A DNA stretch of 64,000 nucleotides, from contig NZ_NWSX01000009.1 in assembly GCF_002531825.1 (NCBI RefSeq), positions 146,369 through 210,368 on the forward strand. Direction: 5' to 3'. How positions within the stretch are numbered: position 1 is the first letter of the stretch; the number at the start of each line of letters is the position of its first letter. Shown here in pieces: positions 54,785 to 61,319 of this stretch. The notes beneath the pieces were generated by a model. It ran no database searches, had not been told where the DNA came from, and was given only the letters and a program-made list of their open reading frames with translations. Origin of the DNA: Rhizobium sp. J15 (GTDB lineage: Bacteria > Pseudomonadota > Alphaproteobacteria > Rhizobiales > Rhizobiaceae). Position numbers and translations under genes: made by a program.

Positions 54785-55564
54785 ATGGAGCTGAAGGGAA
54801 AGATCGCATTGGTGACGGGCGCCGGCTCCGGCATCGGCAAGGCGGCCGCGGTGAAGCTCGCCGCAGAGGGCGCAAGTGTGGCGGCGCTCAGCCGCACGGC
54901 GGACGAGGTCGAAAAGACCTGCGCCGAGATCAAGGCAGCCGGTGGCGAAGCGATCGCGCTGACGGCCGATACCAGCGACGAAGCTCAGATGCGCACGGCC
55001 GTGCAAAAGCTTGCGGATAGCTTCGGCGGTCTCGACATCGTCGTCGCCAATGCCGGAATCAACGGCGTCTGGGCTCCGATCGACGATCTGAAGCCGGACG
55101 AGTGGGATAAGACGATCGCCGTCAATCTGCGCGGCACTTATCTGACCCTGCATCTGACGGTTCCGCATTTGAAGCGTTGTGGCGGTTCGATTATCGTCGT
55201 CTCCTCGATCAACGGCACCCGCACCTTCACCACGCCGGGCGCCACCGCCTACACCGCGACCAAGGCCGGGCAGGTCGCCATGGTCCAGCAGCTCGCTTTG
55301 GAACTCGGGCGGCACGGCATCCGCGTCAATGCCGTCTGCCCCGGCGAGATCGAAACCAGTATCAGCGCCAATACCGCCAGCCGCGGCCGCGAAGAAACCG
55401 AGGTCCCGGTCATCTGGCCGGAAGGCGATATCCCGATCGCAGGCGGCAAAGCCGGCAAGAGCGAGGATGTCGCCGAAACCATCCTCTTCCTTGCCTCCGA
55501 GCGTGCCCGGCACATCACCGGCACGCCGATCTGGATCGACGGCGGCCAGGGCCTGCTGCGATAA
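54785..55564 (+). CDS. SDR-family oxidoreductase
   Basis: A 259-residue short-chain dehydrogenase. TGAGSGIGKAAA lies near residue 12 and NAGINGVW near 90. The Ser of VVSSINGT and the YTATKAG motif complete the active site, and the C-terminus is DGGQGLLR. An insertion after the substrate loop (residues about 190-222) sets it apart from FabG. A GGAGGGCCGCC ribosome site precedes it. In the galactonate context it could be a galactose or other aldose dehydrogenase. It converges with the cyclase gene, stops 18 bases apart. Confidence 0.87.
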   Translation: MELKGKIALVTGAGSGIGKAAAVKLAAEGASVAALSRTADEVEKTCAEIKAAGGEAIALTADTSDEAQMRTAVQKLADSFGGLDIVVANAGINGVWAPIDDLKPDEWDKTIAVNLRGTYLTLHLTVPHLKRCGGSIIVVSSINGTRTFTTPGATAYTATKAGQVAMVQQLALELGRHGIRVNAVCPGEIETSISANTASRGREETEVPVIWPEGDIPIAGGKAGKSEDVAETILFLASERARHITGTPIWIDGGQGLLR

Positions 55565-55582
55565 CAGCGCGTCGTCAGACAG

Positions 55583-56800
55583 TCAGTCGCCCAGCCGTGC
55601 ACTCTCCAAGGTGTAGAGTTCCTGCGCGCGCTGCACCCCGCGCAGCGCATAACGCCCGACGCAGGCGAGCGCGGCGCGCTCCTCCTCCGGAATGGCCGCC
55701 GCGAAATCGGAGGAGATCAGCAGGTTGAGGTCGACCGAGCGGCACATCGAAGCGATGCGGCTGACCTCGTTGACAGCAGGGCCGATGACGGTGAAGTCCA
55801 GCCGGTCCTGGCTGCCGATATTGCCGTAGAAGACATCGCCGATATGCAGGCCGATATAGACATCCGTCGTCGGCCGGCCATCAGCTGCGCGCGCGGCATT
55901 CAGCGTGACGAGCTTTTCCCGCAGCAGCGATTCGGCGCTGAGCGCCGCACGGCAGGTCTCGGCCGGCACCTCGCCCTTGAAGATGGCGAGCACGCCGTCG
56001 CCGATCAACTTCAGCACATTGCCGCCCGCCTCGTGGATCGCCGAGATCGCCACCTCGCTGTAATCGTTGAGCAGCGGGATGATTTCCTCCGGCGGCACAC
56101 GATCGGAAATCTTGGTGTAGTTCAGGAGATCGGAAAACCAGAGTGCGGCTGAAATCCGCTCGGATTTGCCACGGCTGATCTTTCCTTCCATCACCTGGCG
56201 CGCCGCATCTTCGCCGAGATAGACTTCCGCGATGGTGCGGGCGATGCGCCCGAGCGCGATGCATTTGATCGCCAATCCGAGGACCGGCACCAGCTTGCGC
56301 AGGATGGCGAGATCGTGATCGGAAAAGCCCTGCGGATGTCTGGTTGCGAAATGCGAGAAGAAGCAATCCATTTCGCCGATCGTGCCGGCTTCGTTGAACC
56401 GATGCATCATCGCCACGAAATCCGTGTGGCCGTCTTCCGCGATCTTGTCGAGCATGCTGAAATCGGTCGGATCGCCGAAGCCCAGGCGCCGGCGCACCTC
56501 CCGCTCGTTGCCCGACCAAAGATGGTAGAAGGCCGATCGCTGCCAGTTCTGCGCCGCTTCGCCGGAGCTCGTCGGACCATATTCGAATTCGGTTTCGATC
56601 TCCTCGACGCTGTCCCAGCGGAAGGCGCGGCCCTCATGCACGGGGTGCAGCGTATCCATCAGCGCCAGACCGCGGTCGAGCGGCAGGCCGGCGTTTCGGC
56701 AGGCCCCGCAGAAGCCGGTCATCAGCTCGGCTTCCGAAACGCCCTTTAGCCCTTGCTCCGTAACCCAGGCCGCAATCGTGCTGACGTCGCTGTAATCCAT
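55583..56800 (-). CDS. Class III adenylate/guanylate cyclase with novel-looking N-terminal sensor
   Basis: A 405-residue soluble cyclase. The catalytic domain is at about residues 215-385: the first metal Asp in ALWFSDLLNYTKIS, the Lys and second Asp in VLKLIGDGVLAIFKGE, the purine-side region DFTVIGPAVNEVSRIA with the transition-state Asn and Arg. Lys before IGDG favours ATP, so cAMP is the likely product. Residues 1-200 lack transmembrane segments and contain FCGACRNAGLPLDRGLALMD and HRFNEAGTIGEMDCFFSHFA, a region seen in rhizobial cyclases with no assigned ligand. The ATG at 56800 has AGGTGAG upstream. Confidence 0.88.
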   Translation of the reverse strand: MDYSDVSTIAAWVTEQGLKGVSEAELMTGFCGACRNAGLPLDRGLALMDTLHPVHEGRAFRWDSVEEIETEFEYGPTSSGEAAQNWQRSAFYHLWSGNEREVRRRLGFGDPTDFSMLDKIAEDGHTDFVAMMHRFNEAGTIGEMDCFFSHFATRHPQGFSDHDLAILRKLVPVLGLAIKCIALGRIARTIAEVYLGEDAARQVMEGKISRGKSERISAALWFSDLLNYTKISDRVPPEEIIPLLNDYSEVAISAIHEAGGNVLKLIGDGVLAIFKGEVPAETCRAALSAESLLREKLVTLNAARAADGRPTTDVYIGLHIGDVFYGNIGSQDRLDFTVIGPAVNEVSRIASMCRSVDLNLLISSDFAAAIPEEERAALACVGRYALRGVQRAQELYTLESARLGD

Positions 56801-56863
56801 GCCGCTCACCTTTGCTCTGCCCAAGCTGTAGCCCAAAATCACTGCGGAAGGAACGCCAGCGCC

Positions 56864-57961
56864 TCAATCGCCGGCGGGCATATTGTAGGGCGTGACGATT
56901 TCGACCGATGAAAGCGAGGCCGGAATCGCCCGCCCCGGTGATGTCACCCGGCCCATGATCGCCCTGAAGGCGGAACGCGCATCGGTTCGGAGATCGTGAT
57001 GCAGCACGAAACCGATGCGACGCGCCGCAAGCAGCGCCCGGTTGTCAGCATCGAGATCATGGGCGACGAAGACGCGGACCGGACGCTCGGCGGCCTCGAA
57101 AGCGGCGAGCACCGCTCGGTTGCCGCCACCGATCGAATAGACGGCATTGATATCGGGATCGGCAGCGAGCGCTGCCGCCGCAAGCGTTCCCGTCGCGGCA
57201 TCGGTGCCGTGTCCCTCGCTGATTTCGGTAATGCCGATGCCGGAATAACGGGCGCGGATGATCCGGCGAAAGCCGATTTCGCGCTCTTCTTCGCCGCGGA
57301 ACCGCCCGCTCGACAGCGTCACCAGCACCTTGCCGCCGTGGTTCCCGAGCACTTCGCCGATGAGATAGGCAGCCGTCTCCCCGGCCGCACGGTTGTCGGC
57401 CCCGGCATAGGCGATGCGCGCCGAATTCGGCAGATCGGTCACCAGCGTCACCACGGGAATCCCCACCGCATCCGCCCGCGCAACGGCGGCAGCCACTTCG
57501 GCGACATCGGGCGCCTTGAGCACGATGCCGTGGGTGCCGCGTAGCCGGATGCGATCGAGAAGCTGCACCAGCTCGGCCGGCTTCATCACCTCGGCGAAAT
57601 GGAAGCGGCAGCGAAAAACGCCGGGCAGGAAGGCCGCGATCTCCGCTTCGAAGGCGGCGCGCACCGCGTCGCTGAAACGCTGCGGCGTCTCCATGACGAT
57701 ATCGATCGCCAGCGTGCGGCCGCTGCTTATCGCGCCCGCCTGCTGTTTCTCCAGCTCAGCGATCGCCGCCCTCACCCGCATTTCCGTTTGCTGGCGCACA
57801 CCCGGCCGGCCGTTCAGCACCCGGTCGACGGTCGCGGTGCTCAATCCCGCCTGAAAGGCGATGTCCTTGACGAGAAAGCTATGTGCCACAGGCCGTCCTG
57901 ATGGTTTTTTGATGGATTCCTGATCTATATCACCGGACAGCGCGGCGTATAGTGCCTCCAT
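56864..57961 (-). CDS. LacI-family transcriptional regulator
   Basis: A LacI-type regulator of up to 365 residues. The helix-turn-helix is VKDIAFQAGLSTATVDRVLN with hinge GRPGVRQQTEMRVRAAI. The periplasmic-binding-like effector domain follows (IAYAGADNRAAGETAAYLIG, VNAVYSIGGGNRAVLAAFEA-type region near the end). The start is uncertain: 57961 puts about 30 residues before the helix-turn-helix, while a GTG at 57889 behind AGGAC gives the usual short N-terminus and a normal promoter gap. It is divergent from the PhyH gene, so it likely represses the PhyH-SDR-SMP30-GH2 block in response to a sugar. Confidence 0.85.
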   Translation of the reverse strand: MEALYAALSGDIDQESIKKPSGRPVAHSFLVKDIAFQAGLSTATVDRVLNGRPGVRQQTEMRVRAAIAELEKQQAGAISSGRTLAIDIVMETPQRFSDAVRAAFEAEIAAFLPGVFRCRFHFAEVMKPAELVQLLDRIRLRGTHGIVLKAPDVAEVAAAVARADAVGIPVVTLVTDLPNSARIAYAGADNRAAGETAAYLIGEVLGNHGGKVLVTLSSGRFRGEEEREIGFRRIIRARYSGIGITEISEGHGTDAATGTLAAAALAADPDINAVYSIGGGNRAVLAAFEAAERPVRVFVAHDLDADNRALLAARRIGFVLHHDLRTDARSAFRAIMGRVTSPGRAIPASLSSVEIVTPYNMPAGD

Positions 57962-57983
57962 CGGAACCAGGGAGGAGCACCTG

Positions 57984-59171
57984 ATGAAAACGGACAATCA
58001 GCGGAAATTGCGCGCCGACCGCGTCTGGCTGAGCGAGGACGCCTGCGATCTCGACGATTTTCGCAGACTTGCGGAAAAGACGACCGCGCTTGCCGACTAT
58101 CCGACGGCGTCGGCGGTGGAACGGAATATCCTGATCTATGACAGCCGCAAGGTAATGGAAGCCGCCGCAGGACCGGAAGGCCGCCGCGCCGTCCTGGCCG
58201 AGATCTGTGAGGCTCTCGGCGAAGGTCCCGGCGTCGTGGTGTTCAAGCGTGCTTACGAGGACACCGGCATCATCGACCGCGCCAGCGCCATCTTCGATGC
58301 GATCATCGAGGAGCAACACCGCACATCGACCGGCGGCGGCGATCACTTCGCGAAGCCCGGCGCCAACGACCGCATCTGGAACTCGCTGGAGAAGCATTGC
58401 CTCGCCGATCCTGAAAATTTCGCCGAATATTACGGCAACGCGATCGTGGCGCTGGCAAGCGAAGCCTGGCTCGGTCCGAGTTACCAGATGACGGCGCAGG
58501 TCAACCGCGTCAATCCGGGCGGCGCCGCGCAGTCGGCGCACCGCGACTACCATCTCGGCTTCCAGTCGTCGGAGGTGATCGAGCAGTTTCCGGCGCATGT
58601 GCACCGGCTCTCGCCGGTATTGACGCTGCAGGGCGCGGTCGCCCATTGCGACATGCCGCTCGAAAGCGGCCCGACGCTCTTCCTGCCGCACAGCCAGACC
58701 TATGTGCCGGGTTATCTCGCGCTGAAGCGCCAGGAGTTCCGGGATTATTTCGAAGCCAGCCATGTGCAGTTGCCGCTCGAAAAAGGCGACGTCGTCTTTT
58801 TCAATCCGGCACTCTTCCACGCCGCCGGCACCAACCGCTCGACCGACATCAAGCGCGTCGCCAACCTCCTGCAGGTTTCCTCCGCTTTCGGCCGGGCAAT
58901 GGAAACCGTCAACCGCGAAAGGATGAGCGGCAGGCTCTTTCCCGCGTTGAAAACACTGCGGGGCAAGCTGTCGGCCGGTGAAATCGCCAATGCCGTCGTC
59001 GCCTGCGCCGAAGGCTACTCCTTCCCCACCAATCTCGACCGCGACCCGCCGCTCGGCGGCCTGGCCCCGAAGACACAGGCGCAGCTGATGCACGAGGCAT
59101 TACGGGAAGGCTGGAGCGACGAAGCCTTTACGGCAGCGCTTGCCGAGCAGGCGAAGAAGAAGTTGAGCTAA
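57984..59171 (+). CDS. Phytanoyl-CoA dioxygenase (PhyH) family oxygenase
   Basis: A 395-residue Fe(II)/2-oxoglutarate-dependent dioxygenase. The iron ligands are His and Asp in SAHRDYHLGFQS and a distal His in NPALFHAAGTNRSTDIKRVA, where the following Arg should bind 2-oxoglutarate. It has a double-stranded beta-helix core and is longer than typical PhyH, with a helical C-terminal extension. Bacterial relatives hydroxylate very diverse small molecules, so the substrate is not readable. A GGGAGGAG ribosome site precedes the ATG. It heads a run of catabolic genes and is divergent from the LacI gene. Confidence 0.85.
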   Translation: MKTDNQRKLRADRVWLSEDACDLDDFRRLAEKTTALADYPTASAVERNILIYDSRKVMEAAAGPEGRRAVLAEICEALGEGPGVVVFKRAYEDTGIIDRASAIFDAIIEEQHRTSTGGGDHFAKPGANDRIWNSLEKHCLADPENFAEYYGNAIVALASEAWLGPSYQMTAQVNRVNPGGAAQSAHRDYHLGFQSSEVIEQFPAHVHRLSPVLTLQGAVAHCDMPLESGPTLFLPHSQTYVPGYLALKRQEFRDYFEASHVQLPLEKGDVVFFNPALFHAAGTNRSTDIKRVANLLQVSSAFGRAMETVNRERMSGRLFPALKTLRGKLSAGEIANAVVACAEGYSFPTNLDRDPPLGGLAPKTQAQLMHEALREGWSDEAFTAALAEQAKKKLS

Positions 59172-59259
59172 GGAGCTGGAAGCTCGCTCATCGGCAATGA
59201 CAGAAGAGCCTTCCGCGCCCCCGCGGGAGGCCATTCGCATATCACCAAGGAGGAACCAC

Positions 59260-60081
59260 ATGAGCACAGACCACGGCCGCCTCGACGGCAAGATCGCGAT
59301 CGTCACCGGCGGCACGCAAGGGCTGGGCGCGACCATTGCCCGTCTCTTCGCCGAACGCGGTGCGCAAGGCATCGTCATCTGCGGCCGCAACGAAGCCAAG
59401 GGCAAGGCGAAGGCCGCCGAGATTTCCGCCGCCACCGGCACACGGGTCGTCTACGTCAAGGCCGACCTCGGCAAGGTCGAAGACGCCCAGAACGTCGTCC
59501 ATGCCTGCGACGAGGCCTTCGGCCGTGTCGACGCGCTGGTCAATGCCGCCGCCATCACCGATCGCGGCACCATTCTCGACACCAGCCCCGAACTCTTCGA
59601 CGCGATGTTCGCCGTCAACGTGCGTGCGCCGTTCTTCCTGATGCAGGAGACGGTGAAGATCATGCGCCGCGAAAAGATCGAGGGCACGATCGTCAATATC
59701 GGCTCGATGTCGGCCAAGGCGGGCCAGCCCTTCATCGCCGCCTATTGCGCCTCCAAGGGTGCATTGGAAACGCTGACGAAAAACACCGCCTATGCGCTCT
59801 TGCGCAATCGCATTCGCGTCAACGGCCTCAACATCGGCTGGATGGCATCCGAAGGCGAGGACCGCATCCAGCGCGAATATCACGGTGCACCCGCCGACTG
59901 GCTGGAACAGGCGGCGGCGAACCAGCCCTTCGGCCGTCTCGTCGATCCGCATGAGGTGGCGCGCGCCTGCGCTTACCTGTCATCGGCCGAATCCGGCTTG
60001 ATGACCGGCTCGGTCATCTGCTTCGACCAGTCGATCTGGGGTGCTTACGACGGTTCGCCGCACCCGGTCGCGGCCCTCTGA
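59260..60081 (+). CDS. SDR-family oxidoreductase
   Basis: A 273-residue short-chain dehydrogenase. TGGTQGLGATIA lies near residue 17, NAAAITDRG near 93, Ser in NIGSMSAKAG, and YCASKGALE holds the catalytic Tyr-Lys. The start is the ATG at 59260 behind AAGGAGGAA. The 88-base gap after the PhyH stop and the shared direction suggest one operon. A sugar or polyol dehydrogenase role is inferred from the following lactonase. Confidence 0.88.
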   Translation: MSTDHGRLDGKIAIVTGGTQGLGATIARLFAERGAQGIVICGRNEAKGKAKAAEISAATGTRVVYVKADLGKVEDAQNVVHACDEAFGRVDALVNAAAITDRGTILDTSPELFDAMFAVNVRAPFFLMQETVKIMRREKIEGTIVNIGSMSAKAGQPFIAAYCASKGALETLTKNTAYALLRNRIRVNGLNIGWMASEGEDRIQREYHGAPADWLEQAAANQPFGRLVDPHEVARACAYLSSAESGLMTGSVICFDQSIWGAYDGSPHPVAAL

Positions 60082-60089
60082 CGCAACCG

Positions 60090-60117
60090 GAGCCCGGCAT
60101 TTCCCGCCACCGGGCTC
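60090..60117. other. Hairpin between the SDR and SMP-30 genes
   Basis: GAGCCCGG at 60090-60097 pairs with CCGGGCTC at 60110-60117 around a 12-base loop, nine bases after the SDR stop. No T-run follows. It may stabilise the upstream mRNA segment or weakly attenuate transcription. Confidence 0.45.
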
Positions 60118-60176
60118 TGGCACCTCCCCGCATTTGCCGCTACGAAGGGCTGCCAGCATTCAGGGAGGAAACCGGC

Positions 60177-61088
60177 GTGGCCGACAATCCGCTTTACGAC
60201 ATCCGCGACGAACGCTTCGGCGCTCTGGTCATCGGCAGCGCAGCCCTCGAGGAGCTCTATTCCGGCTGCCGCTGGACGGAAGGTCCGGTCTGGTTTTCCG
60301 ACCTGAACTGCCTGCTCTGGAGCGATATCCCGAACGAGCGCATCATGCGCTGGACGCCGGATGGAACGGTCTCGGTCTTCCGCTCGCCCTCCAATTACGT
60401 CAACGGCAACACCCGCGACCGGCAGGGCCGGCTGATCTCCTGCGAGCATGGCGGCCGCCGCGTCACTCGTACCGAGCCGGATGGCGCCATCACCGTTCTC
60501 GCCGACAGCTACAGGGGCAAGCGGCTGAACTCGCCGAACGACGTGGTCGTGCATTCCGATGGCGGGATCTGGTTCACCGATCCGACCTACGGCATTCTGT
60601 CGGACTATGAGGGCCACAAGGCCGAGCCCGAACAGCCGACCCGCAATGTTTACCGCATCGATCCCGCGAGCGGCGCGATCGAAGCCGTCGTCGAGGATTT
60701 CATCCAGCCGAACGGCCTCGCTTTCTCGCCCGATGAAACAAAGCTCTACATTGCCGATTCCGGCTCGGCAAAACATGAAGTGCCGCGCCATATAAGAGTT
60801 TTCGATGTCGTCGACGGCAGAAGGCTCGCGAACGGCCGCTATTTCTGCAGCCTCGACATCGGCAATCCCGATGGTTTCCGTTTCGATGTCAGCGGCAATC
60901 TCTGGACAAGCGCGTCCGACGGCGTGCACTGTTTTTCGCCGGACGGCACCCTGCTCGGCAAGATCAGAGTGCCGCAGACGGTATCCAACCTCACCTTCGG
61001 CGGCCCCAAGAAGAACCGGCTCTTCATCACCGCGACACGCTCGGTCTATTCGATCTATACGAAGACGAACGGCGCGCAATATCCGTAA
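60177..61088 (+). CDS. SMP-30/gluconolactonase family lactonase
   Basis: A 303-residue six-bladed beta-propeller lactonase hydrolysing a sugar lactone to the aldonic acid. Metal ligands are seen as the Glu in GCRWTEGPVWFS, the Asn in RLNSPNDVVVHSDGGIWFTD, and the Asp in LYIADSGSA; EPNG-like IQPNGLAFSPDE is also present. It starts with GTG at 60177 behind GGGAGGAAA. Placed after an SDR it would hydrolyse the lactone formed by aldose oxidation. Confidence 0.9.
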   Translation: MADNPLYDIRDERFGALVIGSAALEELYSGCRWTEGPVWFSDLNCLLWSDIPNERIMRWTPDGTVSVFRSPSNYVNGNTRDRQGRLISCEHGGRRVTRTEPDGAITVLADSYRGKRLNSPNDVVVHSDGGIWFTDPTYGILSDYEGHKAEPEQPTRNVYRIDPASGAIEAVVEDFIQPNGLAFSPDETKLYIADSGSAKHEVPRHIRVFDVVDGRRLANGRYFCSLDIGNPDGFRFDVSGNLWTSASDGVHCFSPDGTLLGKIRVPQTVSNLTFGGPKKNRLFITATRSVYSIYTKTNGAQYP

Positions 61089-61174
61089 GGATCGGAGCAT
61101 TGCGGCGTAGCCTTAGTTGGCCCGATGCATGCCGCCCGGCAGCGGTTGCAGGATGACGGCATCGCTGAAAAAAG

Positions 61175-61218
61175 CTAAAGCGCGTCGCATGAATCAGATT
61201 TGACGCGAAGCGCTGAAG
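61175..61218. repeat. 44-bp palindromic repeat, copy 2
   Basis: This matches the element at 4944-4987 at about 37 of 44 positions. The stem is less perfect here (CTAAAGCGCGTC against GCGAAGCGCTGAAG). It lies between the SMP-30 and GH2 genes. Confidence 0.7.
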
Positions 61219-61253
61219 CGGCCGCGCCTTATTGCATCAAGGAGGAATAGACG

Positions 61254-61319
61254 ATGATCCGATTTTCACGCGCCGAAGAGCGCCGTACGGCTCCGGATGC
61301 CACGAGCGGGAGAGCCTGA
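61254..61319 (+). CDS. 21-codon mini-ORF directly preceding and in frame with the GH2 gene
   Basis: An ATG at 61254 lies seven bases after a near-ideal AAGGAGGA at 61239-61246. It opens a frame MIRFSRAEERRTAPDATSGR... that ends in TGA at 61317-61319. The next three bases are the GH2 ATG in the same frame. It may be a leader peptide coupling translation to GH2, or the remnant of a longer N-terminus cut by a nonsense change. It has no known family. Confidence 0.45.
   Translation: MIRFSRAEERRTAPDATSGRA

Noticed and set aside
57984..59171. PhyH gene considered as a halogenase or toxin-biosynthesis gene
   Set aside because: The iron-binding Asp is present in HRDYH; chlorinating relatives lack it, and no biosynthetic genes are nearby.
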